DNA of 64,000 nucleotides. Origin: Takifugu bimaculatus (lineage: Eukaryota; Chordata; Actinopteri; Tetraodontiformes; Tetraodontidae). The stretch spans positions 32,501 to 96,500 of the forward strand of contig SWLE01000324.1 of assembly GCA_004026145.2 (NCBI GenBank), in the 5' to 3' direction. The notes under the pieces were generated by a model, which made no database searches, was not told the origin of the DNA, and saw nothing but the letters and a program-made list of their open reading frames with translations. This document shows positions 23,856-35,907 of this stretch, piece by piece. Position 1 is the stretch's first letter. Each line of letters starts with the position of its first letter. A program made the position numbers and the translations under genes.

Positions 23856-24224
23856 CTTCTGCAGCCTGGAGCAGAAACAACAAAAAGCCACTGCCATGAC
23901 CACACACACTCTAACACTCATGAACAGATCCATTCGCTGCTCCAGCCTCATGGAGAAAGAGGAAAGTCCCGCCTCGCCCCCTCCCCAGCCCAGACTAGCA
24001 CAGGTGAGGGGCTCATGCCCCCGCCAGTCATCAGGGCGTGAGCAAGGCCCAGTTAGGCGACAGTTTGAGAGGGGCCGGCACATGCTACACAAGCCCCGCC
24101 CCCACCTGCTTCGCTGTGACTTGCATCAAACCAGCCTAACCCTCATGTGCACGAGCCCCGCGCACGAGACTGCACTGACACGAAGAAGCGCAACCACATT
24201 AGCAGAATTGGATTTATACTGAGA

Positions 24225-24296
24225 ACATTTAGACTTTGGTAAAGCTGCCAGCAGAGCTCAACTTGATCCCAACCATCAACTCCCAGTTACTGACCT
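24225..24296 (+). mobile_element. Penelope-like fragment, inverted partner
   Basis: Reverse complement of 14,505-14,580 (GCTCAACTTGATCCCAACCA and CAACTCCCAGTTACTGACC). It marks the outer edge of the inverted duplication. Confidence 0.65.
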
Positions 24297-24689
24297 TTGG
24301 ACCTTTAACGCGTGTGCACGTCAGTATGGAGATTGTCTCTCTTGGAGGGTGATGCTTGGTGGAAGGATCGAAGAATGAGGCGGCAGATCTGATGGTGGTT
24401 TCAGCTCAACCTTTAACGGGTAATGTCTGTAGGTGCAGCAGCAACACTTTAATATGAAGATTTTTTACTTTGAATCAAAGCTTACAACCCAAAATGGCCT
24501 TTTATCTGTGATGACCTCACAAAAAAAATCTCATGCGAAGTATTTAAAGCCAAAAACTTAAATGTATGAGTAGGTTAAATTGCTGCATATATGACGTACT
24601 GTAAATCTTGTTCTGAAAATAATTAAATATTGTGATTTTACCCCACCGTGTCCCAAATTATTAACCAAATATTTTGCTATGATTCTTCT

Positions 24690-26700
24690 ACGATGGCGAT
24701 GCAACCGTTAAGCATTAAATTGAATGTTAAACAACGGGCAGGGGTAGCAATTCTCGTTGCTCCCCAGCTCAGTGCCTGTATATTGGAGTTTTCCCCGGTG
24801 GATGAGAGGGTAGCCTCCTTTCGCCTTCGGGTGGGGGGACGGATCCTGACTGTTGTTTGTGCCTATGGTCCAAACAGCAATTCAGCGTATCCACCCTTTT
24901 TGGAGTCCTTAGAGGAAGTGCTGGAGGGTGCTCCTTCTGGGGGCTCCCTCGTCCTCCTAGGTGACTTCAATGCTCACGTTGACAGCGACAGTGTGACCTG
25001 GAGAGGTGTGATTGGGAGGAACGGTCCCCCTGATCTGAACCTGAGTGGTGTTTTGTTATTGGACTTCTGTGCTCATCTCAGATTGTCCATAACAAACACC
25101 TTGTTCAGGCATAAAGGCGTCCACATGTGCACTTGGCACCAGAACGCCTGAGGCTGCAGATCGATGATCGACCTTATGGTCGTGTCATCGGATTTGCGGC
25201 CGCATGTTCTGGACACTCGGGTGAAGAGAGGGGCAGAGCTGTCAACTGATCACCACCTGGTGGTGAGTTGGCTCTGTTGGTGGGGAAGGATGTCGGACCC
25301 AAACATATTGTGAGGGCCGTCAGGCTGAAGAAGGAGTCGTATCGGGCCTTTTTGTCCTGTGGGACTCCTGAGGCAGCAGATAGGTACTGGCAGGCCAAGC
25401 GGAGAGCAGCTACGGCGGTTGCCGAGGCAAAGACCCGTGCATGGGAAGAGTTGGATGAGGCCATGGAGAACGACTTCCTCGACGGCTTCGAAAAGGTTCT
25501 GGACCACCATCTGGCATCTGAGGAAGGGGAAGCAGGGCACTGTCAACACTGTGTATAGTGGCGATGGTGTGCTGCTGACCTCAACTTGGGATATTGTGGA
25601 TCGGTGGAAGGAATACTTTGAAGACCTCCGTAATACCACCATGCACCTTCCAGTGAGGAAGCAGGGCCTGTGGACCTGGGAACAGACTCACGTATCTCCG
25701 GGGCTGAAGCTGCCGAGGTAGTCAAAAAACTCCTCGGTGGCAAGGCCCCAGGGGTGGATGAGATCCGCCCAGAGTTCCTTAAGGCTCTGGATGTTGGTGG
25801 GCTGTCGTGGTTGACTCGACTCTGCAACATCGCGTGGACATCGGGGACGGTGCCGCTGGATTGGCAGACCGGAGTGGTAGTCCCTCTTTTTAAGAAGGGG
25901 GACCGGAGGGTGTGTTCCAACTATAGGGGGATCACACTCCTCAGCCTCCCTGGTAAGGTCTATTCAGGGGTACTGGAGAGGAGGGTCCGCCAGATAGTCG
26001 AACTTCGAATTCAGGAGGAGCAATGTGGTTTTCGTCCTGGGCATGGAACAGTGAACCAGCTCTACACCCTCAGCAGGGTCTTTGAGGGTGCATGGGAGTT
26101 TGCCCAACCAGTCCACATGTGTTTTGTGGACTTGGAGAAGGCGTTCGACCGTGTCCCTCGGGGGGGTCCTATGGGTCCTTCAAGAGTATGGGGTGCCGGG
26201 CCCCCTGATACACACCGTCCACTCCCTGTACGATCGGTGTCAGAGTTTGGTCCACATTGCTGGCAGTAAGTCGAACTTGTTTCCGGTGAGGGTTGGTCTC
26301 CGCCATGGCTGCCCTTTGTCAGTGATTCTGTTCATAACTTTTATGGACAGAATTTCTAGGTGCAGTCATGGTGTTGAGGGGGTCCGGCTTGGTGACCTCA
26401 GGATCGCGTCTTTGCTCTTTGCAGATGATGTGGTCCTGTTGGCGTCATCGGCCCGTGACCTCCAATGATCACTGGATCGGTTTGTGAAGCGGCTGGGATG
26501 AAAATCAGCACCTCCAAATCCGAGGCCATGGTTTTCAAACGGAATAAGGTGGAGTGTCTTCTCCGGGTCAAGGAGGAGATCCTGCCCCAAGTGGAGGCGT
26601 TCAAATACCTTGGGGTCTTGTTCACGAGTGAGGGAAGAATGGAGCAGGAGATCGACAGGTGGATTGGTGCGGTGTCCACAGTAATGCGGACTCTGCAGCC
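24690..26700 (+). mobile_element. Non-LTR retrotransposon (APE endonuclease plus RT), decayed
   Basis: On the plus strand: an endonuclease segment (RVGGRILTVVCAYGPN, LVLLGDFNAHVD) at 24,770-25,140, then after stops and frameshifts a reverse transcriptase with GKAPGVDEIRPEFLK, NYRGITLLSLPGKVYS, EEQCGFRPGHGT, CFVDLEKAFDRVPR, VRVGLRHGCPLS, LLFADDVVLLAS and FKYLGVLFTSEGRME. Catalytic FADD is kept but the frame breaks at least near 25,150, 25,560, 26,160 and 26,465, so it is dead. It is a different clade from the L2-like elements here (FADDV against YADDTQLY); clade not resolved. Confidence 0.85.
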
Positions 26701-26737
26701 AGTCAGTCAGTCAGTCAGTCAGTCAGTCAGTCAGTCA

Positions 26738-26789
<52 letters not shown>

Positions 26790-26792
26790 CCC
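26698..26792. repeat. (CAGT)n/(CCAG)n microsatellite at the end of the LINE RT
   Basis: Tandem CAGT units change to GCCA units over about 95 bp, interrupting the RT 3' region. Confidence 0.95.
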
Positions 26793-27699
26793 ACCTGATT
26801 CAGCTGTCTGTCAGACCTCCAGTCAGCCACTGGGTAAAGAAAGCTGCCTTTAATCTGCAGTCTAGAAGAATTCAGAGGGATTCAAATGTGCCAGGATGAA
26901 GAAAATCTCCCCTCTGAATGTGTTGTGCAGATGAAGCTGAAGGCAGCGATCTTCATCATGTGGAGGGGACAAATGATCATCCAGTTGATGAATCTGGAGA
27001 GGCCAGCGGTAAGTCAGAAGCCTCAGAGAGAAAAGTGTCTCTCAGCTCTATTTGCTGCTCGTCAGCAGGGGCAGTAGAAGAGGACCAAATCCGACAGTTT
27101 CCAGTGGATGCACATTTACTTTCTTTTCTCTTTTCATCTGGAGAATGTCCATATATTTGACACCGACAGTCTTTAAATCAGATGATCTCCTGAGTCAAAG
27201 ACAAGAACACAACAACATGATTAAAGGTTTAATCAGAAGCATTTAGAAGCACCTGACTGACGTGTGATACCCTTTTCTTCAGAACTCTGCCCGCCAGTAT
27301 GTGGATGAAGGTTTTCTCTCCATGACAGCTGTCAAAGGTTGGACTTTACTTTTGTCTTTCAGTTTATTAAGTTCATCTGTTTTGTTCACTCTAACATGAA
27401 TATTTGATGCTCTTCCAAACTTCATGTTATCCAGCAGCTGTGTTGTCATGACAACAGAGGACAACACAGCTGAAACAAGTCTTCTATCATCATCATCATC
27501 ACCAGCAGCAGTTTGATGCCTTCTACCAGTGAATCTATCAAGCTTTACTTCTGTTGTTGCCATGGTGATTTTGAAGCTGATGATTTGTTTGATTGACAGC
27601 TATAAATAAACAGTTGCATCATCGTCTGGTCTTCATCTGATCATATACTAGCAGATTCAAAAATAAAGAACAAATGCTGAATCCTGATGGTCAACGCAT
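26793..27699. other. No recognised gene
   Basis: Short open frames only. A plus-strand segment near 26,900-27,007 ends at a good GTAAGT-like donor and could be an exon of an unknown gene; a minus-strand open stretch at 27,279-27,563 starts MATTEVKLDRF and is unrecognised. No domain is visible in either. Confidence 0.35.
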
Positions 27700-27960
27700 G
27701 GACCCAGGCTCATTTAGAGGACTCAGACAGGAGCTGAATGTGACCTGGCAAAAGGGTTAGCAAAAGTGGCTATTGTGTCCTTCAGTCCAGATGGGTGATG
27801 CAGTGAGTCAGTCTTTCAAATGAACCCAAGCCCATGTTTTGGTTGAGGGTTAGTTAATAAATTGGAGTGATATATTGTTGCCACGAGGAATATGATCATT
27901 AATATGGGCAGGAGGGTTAGGACGCAATACGTTAGCCAACGGAAGCTCCACTCTCCCAAC
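27700..27960 (-). mobile_element. L2-like LINE endonuclease fragment
   Basis: Degenerate match to the endonuclease part of the LINE at 17,381-20,977 (shared TTGGTTGAGGGTTAGTTAATAA-like stretch and GGAGTGATA, against 19,780-19,860). Its tail coincides with the first bases of the window, so copy A begins inside the same fragment. Confidence 0.6.
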
Positions 27961-28104
27961 TAAATGCTGGTTCACCTGTCTTTGTATTGATCCAGGAACC
28001 ATAAGGAGATCATTGGATAAAGACCAATGAGAATTCAGGAAAGGAAGGTCAATGAATAACATTTGTCTCATTCTTGATTAACTGATTATAGTTATTACGC
28101 ATAA

Positions 28105-29597
28105 GTGATTCAATTTTTCAATTCAATTCAATCTTTATTTATATGGCACTTTTCATACACTGGGTAGCACAAAGTGCCTCACAGAGGATACAAACAACAA
28201 AGAGAAACAAGAGAATCAAGAAAAAGGACACACACACAGATACACACACACACACACACACACACACATGCATACACAAAATCAAACACACACACAAACA
28301 AGCTGAGACATGGCTGGGCACCGAGACATGAGGCGAAGGAGACGCCACCTTTGGAGGCCCACCAGGCCGAGGGAGGTCACGGTCCGTGGCCCCCTAACCA
28401 CCCAGGCCAGAGCTGTCCATGGGACAGCACCCCTAGTGGTAGACCGGAAACATCTCCCAGCCTGGCAGGCCCCCATGAGGAAACCCCATGAGGAAACACT
28501 GGAGCTAAAAACTGAAGGACTAAAACAGTAAATGGGATAAAAGGTATAAAAGCTAAAACCTGAGGAACTAAGAACTGAGGGAGTAAAACAGTAAAGGTAT
28601 CAAGTAAAATAAGGATAAGACATAAAAAAGCATGAGAACATAAAAGAAATTAAAAATAATCAAAAAATCAATTAAAGGCCTGATTAAAAAGGTTTGTCTT
28701 GAGCCTCTTTTTAAAAATCTCAGCAGTCTCTGCGGCCCTGAGGTTCTCCGGCAGGCTGTTCCACAGTCGGGGACCAGAATAACTGGAGGCCGCTTCCCCG
28801 TGCGTTTTAGAGCTTACATGTGGAATGGTTAAAAGGCCGGTGCCGGAGGACCTCAGAGTCCGCGAGGGTTGATAGAATAAAAGCAGGTCAGATAAATAAG
28901 TTGGGCCAAGACCATTAAGACATTTAAAAACGAATAAAAGAACCTTCAAATCGATCCTGAAACGCACGGGTAGCCAATGCAGCGATTCTAAAACCGGTGT
29001 GATGTGCTCCCGCCCTCTGGTCCTCGTCAGCACTCGTGCAGCTGAGTTTTGTAATAATTGTAGGTTAGAGATGCTCTTTTTGGGAAGACCAGAGAGCAGG
29101 GCATTACAATAATCTAGACCACAAGAGACAAAAGCGTGCATCAGCACCTCCGTGCTGGCCTGAGAGAGAAACGGGCGGACTCTGGCTATATTCTTCAGGT
29201 GGTAAAAACCTACCTTTGTTATGTTTTTGATGTGTGGGATAAAACTAAGCTCAGAGTCAAAGATCACACCCAGATTTCTGACAGATTGAGATGGCTTAAA
29301 ATCCTTTAATTTTGGTACAAGTTTCTCTCTCTGACCTTCAGGACCAATGACTAAGACCTCTGTTTGGTCCTGGTTGAGCTGTAGGAAGTTTTCTGCCATC
29401 CATGACTGGATATCTAGAATACAGTTAAAAAGGGCATCAACTGGCCCTGCGTCACCAGGAGTCACGGCGATGTACAGCTGCGTATCGTCAGGATAGCTGT
29501 GGAAGCTGATGCCGTGGCTCCTGATGACGTCCCCAAGAGGAAGCATGTAAAGATTAAAAAGGGTTGGACCTAAGATTGACCCTTGGGGAACGACCAC
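28105..29597 (-). mobile_element. L2/CR1-like LINE, truncated 3' part (copy B)
   Basis: The minus strand has one open frame from 29,597 to 28,668 coding the C-terminal part of the reverse transcriptase. The catalytic motif region reads SYPDDTQLY, a substitution of the usual Ala of YADD. The 3' tail runs to about 28,105 and includes an (AC)n tract at 28,236-28,268. It is the duplicate of the fragment at 210-1,757, where the frame is broken. Confidence 0.85.
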
Positions 29598-30540
29598 AAC
29601 CTCCTATCTTTAGTATTGCTGCGCCAACTGGTGGTCTTTTGGGTTGAGGATAACGGTGATCTATATGTACCTATATGTAGCTATAGCGTCATTGGCCTCC
29701 ACTCCAGCCGCTCCTGGTAGTTCCTCAAAAACACTGAGTTTCTAGTGGATGCACAATCTGTGGAAGCCAACATAGAAACTTCTGAAGAGCCAAAGTTCTT
29801 GCAACAAAAATATAGTCCCCAATTAGCTTGTTTTGTTATCACACGACCCCGTCCCCATTATCTTAAGAGAATATAAAAGAATGAGTGGAGACAGAAGAGA
29901 GAATGAGACGTTTTTGGCGCGTGTCGCTCTTGATTTAGTGTTTATTTTTGCAGTAAACTTAAAGGAGGCCTTTTCACTTTATGTTTGATTCCATTTAAGC
30001 TGATATTCCATTCTTGACATCTTTAAATTTACTGTATTCATGGGAGATTTATTTGGTCATTTTGCTTCTTTTTATTTCCTATTTCCCACATTTATTCATA
30101 GTTTTTATTAGATTGCAATAAATCCTATAACATTGAACAGACTGACTAAAGTCAAATGACCTGTGGTTCCCACCGATAGCCGTCATTCTGATGGGTTTTT
30201 GCTGGCTGCAGCTGAAATATTCCAATGCTCCATGTCACAGAGACAGTAAATACTAAACCCTAAAGATTCTGAAGGCATGATGTAAAATAGTAACGTATAA
30301 TACAGACATTTGAAGAGACAATTAAGAGAATGTTTCCATGCTTCTAAGAGTGGCCGAGGAGCCATTTAGAACTTTATAAAGATGCATTGTGTGATACCAG
30401 GAACTAATTTAACTTCAAGTCGAAGCTGCTTCTGCTTTGTCGACCATCGACTGATCTCCTGAAAGTCCACCAGCGCTTTTTAAAAACTGAATTTTTCATC
30501 TATGGAGGGAGTAGACGGCAGATGTTTCCACAGATGCTCT

Positions 30541-33500
30541 TCACCAGTGGTCAGTGAGTGATGCAGCAGATGAGCGGGAGTTGACTGGCTTCAACCAGAA
30601 ATGTCTCAATGTCTCCAGCCCATAGTCTGGATTCTTTACGAGATCAGACAGCAGCTTCACTCCTGAATCCTGCAGCTGGTTCTCACTCAGGTCCAGTTCT
30701 CTGAGATGGGAGGGATTGGACCTCAGCGCCGAGGCCAGAGAGCCACAGCTGATCTCTGATAACCTGCAGTAGTCTAATCTGAAAAATGCAGGATGAGGTT
30801 ATACGGTGCAGGTCTTCATGTTATCTGCATCAGTACTAAACCTACGTTAGTTCTTAGTTGGGTCAGACCTGAATTCACGATATTACAAGGAATTTTTTTA
30901 ATGTGGTGCATCACAGCAGTGTTGAGAACAGCCTCACTTCACCATCTTAGCAGCTGGTATATAGGTAGAAAAATGAAGACTGACCTGAGCCTCTCCAGTT
31001 TACAGTTTGGACTCTCCAGTCCAGAACAGAGCAGCTTCACTCCTGAATCCTGCAGCTGGTTCTGACTCAGGTCCAGTTCTCTGAGATGGGAGGGATTGGA
31101 CCTCAGCGCCGAGGCCAGAGAGTCACAGCTGATCTCTGATAAGCTGCAGTAACTTAATCTAAATAAAGAAGGGAAACTTTTATAAGGTTATAAGTGAAAC
31201 CAGTATTCATCTGAAAGGTTAATCGGAGGCATGATCTGTAAATATTTAATTTAGTTACAGGTTAAAAAATGATAGTAATATGTAATTACCACAATTCCAA
31301 CCTCTCAGGTTTGCACTGTTCCAAAGGAGAATATATATTGTTCTGGCCCTCACTCTTCCCAGGTTCTCCCCACCTCTTTCCCTCCCATCTCATCATGGAG
31401 ATCCATCTCACCTGTGGCTCATCTTTAAAGGCACAACCTGTCTTAGATGACTTCCTGTCTCCCTCACCATCTCCCTCCTCGTTGGCTGGTGTCTACCAGG
31501 CACCCTCACCTAGTTTTGTCTAATTTTGGTTACCATCTGTCGGCTTTTTCATTGTCCTTAAATCAATTTATCATGAATAAGTGGTCCCCGTGTGGCCCTC
31601 CCTCCTGAAGGAACTGGGCACAACACACACACTCAGAAAGTGTGAGGACCCTTGGATGGAATAATGGACATTTTTGAGAATGGTGTTTACCTCAGAGTTT
31701 CCAGTCGGCAGTTTGGAAAGTGGAGAAAACCACAGAGCAGCTTCACTCCTGAATCCTGCAGCTTGTTGTCACTCAGGTCCAGTTCTCTGAGATGGGAGGG
31801 ATTGGACCTCAGCGCCGAGGCCAGAGAGCCACAGCTGATCTCTGATAAGCTGCAGTATTCTAATCTGAAAAATGCAGGATGAGGTTATACGGTGCAGGTC
31901 TGCATGTTATCTGCGTCAGTACTAAACCTACGTTAGTTTTTAGTTGGTTCAGACCTGAATTCACGATATTCCAAGGATTTTTTTTAATGTGGTGCATCAC
32001 AGCAGTGTTGAGAACAGCCTCACTTCACCATCTTAGCAGCTGGTATATAGGTAGAAAAATGAAGACTGACCTGAGCCTCTCCAGTTTACAGTTTGGACTC
32101 TCCAGTCCAGAACAGAGCCGCTTCACTCCTGAATCCTGCAACGTGTTGGAGCTCAGGTCCAGAACCCTCAGATGGGAGCGGTTGGACTCCAGAGCTGAGG
32201 CCACAGAATCACAGCTGGTCTCTGATAAACTGCAGCCACTTAGGCTAAAATAACAATTATTTTGAGAGAAGACAAATAAAAATCAACATGTACCAGAGCA
32301 AAACACAGCTTACAAGCAACAAACCTCTGGTCCTGCACCGGCTTATCTGCCGTATGTTCCTATTTTGGGTTCTTTCAGGGCGGTTGGACAAGATCTCCAC
32401 CGTATGTAAAGTGTGTGTAGGTCAAAATACCTTCCAAGTTTGTGAGACCACATTTCTCAATAGCACTCAACTCTTGTCAGGAGTTGGGACAAAGCGACCC
32501 ACTCCTGATAGCTTGTGGGCGATGCTGCAGCGACCCTGCAATCCCTACACTCTCTGGTGAAACCAAATCAAAGGTTTTAGACACTGCTGGATGCTGGAAG
32601 GGTTGGTATAGTTGGGACGCATCGTTCCCCTGACTGCACATTTCTCCAACAATGATTGGCAGCTGGTGTCACTTGTTCTCCAGATGAGAGAAGGAAAGAG
32701 AGACCCCCCACAGTGTGTTTGATTGCCCCACTGCAAGCTCAATGCTGCCAGAAAACATTGCAGGAGCATCAATTCCCCTCAGGGCATCAACAAGGACCTC
32801 AGGAAAAGGTGCAGCTGCCACCTACTAGAGACAAGCACACTGAGCTGAGATTCAAAGCCCTCTCCTCCCAAGAGAAGAGCTTGTTTGTTGGAGGCTCTTC
32901 TGGGCGATACCTGGTGCCACAGCTCCAGCTCAGCCCGTCTCTGGAGCTGAGGTGGAGCTTAGCAAGTTTCATGGTTCTCCACCACTTCCTCTCGCTGAGG
33001 ACCTTCTCAGCTGGTGGTTTCTGCTTCACCGTCCAAGTTGAGCAGGTGATACTTCTGCATTCCTGCCACCAGTGTCTCTGCAGAAAGAGTCTTCTCTACT
33101 GTTTTATATTAGATTGTAGAAAATTAGGATTATTGGTTGATGTCTTAGATGTTGTTGACTAAGAGCAGGTTTTTCTTTAATAACATAGAAAGATTCGATG
33201 AGAAGAGCAAATGTATTATTTTATGAGCTACTTCCACTACTATTATATACACATACTTCCATATTGTCTTAGATTGCAAGCTGCATTTATTGCATCGTTC
33301 ATAGAAAGTCATATTTGTGAGGAGAAAAACTCCAATAAGGTCATTTTCTTTAATGACCATTACAAAAGAAGGAGGCGATGAACAAACAGATTTATCTAAA
33401 AATGTGTGAAAACTTATGGATGGAAACCTTTTTAAAATGGTTGCATTGTGTAGAATCGGTGTAGAATCAACTTGTTGACTTCTGATTTGGACTCCAATGG

Positions 33501-34980
33501 AAGTGAGGTGCAACAATTGTGGATGCTGAAAGCTTCAGATCTTCATGAAGGTTTCTGTGGTTGGACTGACCTGCTGCCCCTTTAAGAGGGAGGCAGGTTT
33601 GGGCTTCTGGCTGGAATGAAGCCACCTAAGATGAGAATGACTGCAGGCTTTCGGTACCAAGGTTTAACAGGGTGCTCACTTCACACTTGGGCTTTTCTCT
33701 TTTTTGGGATGGCTTTTCTCAGTAGAGAAGGGGCATGGCACACTGCAGCAGCTTTCTTTTTGGGGTTTCTAGTTTTCCTTCTGATCTTTAAAAGACAGGA
33801 AGAACCATTTTTGATTGGTCTGAATGTTTGGGCGGTTTTGTGGCCAGCCTAAAATAAAACAAGACAAATCTACAACTGATACTTCCTTTCTAGTCATTGA
33901 TGACCATCCTCACATGGGACAGATTTCCACAACCAATTTAATACTGTAAATCTGTCCTGTGTGGTCTTTTTTCTGAGAACTGTAACACTACGTTTATAAC
34001 AAAGATCAAACATGGAAACAGTTATTGTCTAACTAGTTACACCTGGGAAAGTACTGGATCATCTCTGACTGACCTGAGAGTCTCCAGCTCACAGAGAGGA
34101 TCCTGGAGAAAACCACAGAGCTGCTTCACTCCTGGATCCTTCAGCTGGTTCCAACTCAGGTCCAGTTCTCTGAGATGGGAGGGATTGGACCTCAGCGCCG
34201 AGGCCAGAGAGTCACAGCTGATCTCTGATAAACTGCAGTCACTCAGTCTGGATAAGGAATCATGGCAAGAAATGATCTCTTATTGGAGGAAAAGTCATGT
34301 TACACTTGCTCAAAATCATTATTTCATTTTATTTCATTATTTAATCAGCCCTTGGAGTCAGGAGAGCTCTGCCCCCCCAACATAGTTAAAAAGTATCTAT
34401 AAAATTAACTTTCAATGGCTCATTTATATTCATACGACACTTCTCTTCTCCAAAATTCAATGGAGTTTATCTTGAAGCCTTTCATTGTTTAGTTATGTCG
34501 AAGATAAAAGGAAGCTGACCTGAGAGTCTCCAGCTGACAGTTTAGACTCTCCAGTCCAGAACAGAGCAGCTTCATCCCAGAATCCTCTAGACTGATGGAG
34601 CTCAGCTCCAGAACCCTCAGATGGGAGGGATTGGACCTCAGCACCGAGGCCAGAGAGTCACAGTTGATCTCTGATAAACTGCAGTGCCTCAGCCTGGAAA
34701 AGGAATAAATGGGGCAAATAAAAACACATTTCTAAATCTGAAAATGAAGAGAAAAGCAGAAAATGTAAAGAAATTTAGAAAAGACCAACAGAGGCCTCCT
34801 GACCTGAGCGTCTCCAGTCTGCAGTTTGGATGCATCATTGCAGAAGACAGTAACTTTACGTCGGCATCTGTCAGGCTTTGGTTCCAGCTTAAGTCCAGCT
34901 CCCGTAGATGAGAAGGGTTTGACGTCATTGCTGAGGCCACAACTTCCCAAAGACTCTTTGAAAGAAAACTAGCAGACAGT
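30541..34980 (-). other. LRR exon series of NLR copy B (7 exons)
   Basis: Six exons of 174 or 177 bp plus a terminal exon, each coding one LRR with the LRELDLS.NQL.DSGVKLL pattern. The terminal exon continues past GLETLRHFWLKPV to a stop at 30,541-30,543. Two ~200-bp intron segments (30,780-30,984 and 31,865-32,070, containing GGTTATACGGTGCAGGTCTG-like sequence) are nearly identical, showing that exon and intron were duplicated together as a cassette. Confidence 0.85.
32654..33184 (+). mobile_element. hAT-like transposase remnant in NLR intron (copy B)
   Basis: Duplicate of 4,300-4,830 with the same SVSAERVFST segment; broken frame. Spread here by segmental duplication, not transposition. 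Confidence 0.5.
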
Positions 34981-35907
34981 CTGTTGTGTATGAAACAAAA
35001 ATAGTGAGTCAAACTTTGGGATTTCTCATCAACTTATCTGAGAATCTACCTCAACACAAATGTAGCTCATTTCCTGGAAAAGCTAAATTCAACACCGTAG
35101 AGCAACAGTTTGAACGACCATCAGATCTGAAATGCAACTGAATTATTCTCAACATTTGTCTTATTTTAGAACAGCTCATAATTACTCAATATTTAAAATG
35201 ATTATAGCAAATGGTTTAAAGAAACGTGCATCTTTTTATCTGTCTATCGGCTCTTTGGATATTTTGCATTTCATCCAATTTGTACGATGGTGCGTCAAGT
35301 CTTAATTCAGCGATCCGATCGATGACATCAGAGTCTGTGGTTGCATCGATTGCCCTCAGCTTCTGTTCTATCTGCCTGTTTCCCTTCAAATCATTTTCAC
35401 TGCACCTTTTGTTGCTAGTGATGAAGTTGCCACCTAACGGGTGTGGAAAGGCTCAAACAACTTTGTGGGTCACATAAAGGCTCCAAACGGAACCGCCACA
35501 AAGACCTAAAACACCCATTTAAACCAACGAGGCCGGCTGTTTTTACGTTGAACAAATGAAGCAAAATAGTCACGTGTCATTAGTTAAAATGTGTTTTTCT
35601 GTTGTTAGAATACGATGTATACAAACAAACAAAAGTGATTTAATGACATGACAGTAATTTCATGATAGTCAGTTAACTTGTGGCTCCTATTATTCCTGCC
35701 TTATGTTGGTTGGTCTTGATTGACCTTTGAACTTATATCCAGCCAGTGTTGAACATTTCTGGATGAATTGTTGTTGTATTTAATTTATGGACGCTGCAAT
35801 GGAGATAAAGAATTGAAGGAATGACCACTGGAGGGGGTATTGCTACCTGACATGATCCACTCGCTTGATTTAAACGCCGATGTCCGGCCCCAGAAATCTT
35901 TACTTAC

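Noticed and set aside
23134..24222. 362-codon plus-strand open frame rich in Gly/Ser
   Set aside because: Antisense of the MGCSCS gene; the splice sites and start context support the minus strand.
28143..28331. His/Thr-repeat open frame
   Set aside because: Translation of an (AC)n microsatellite in a LINE tail.
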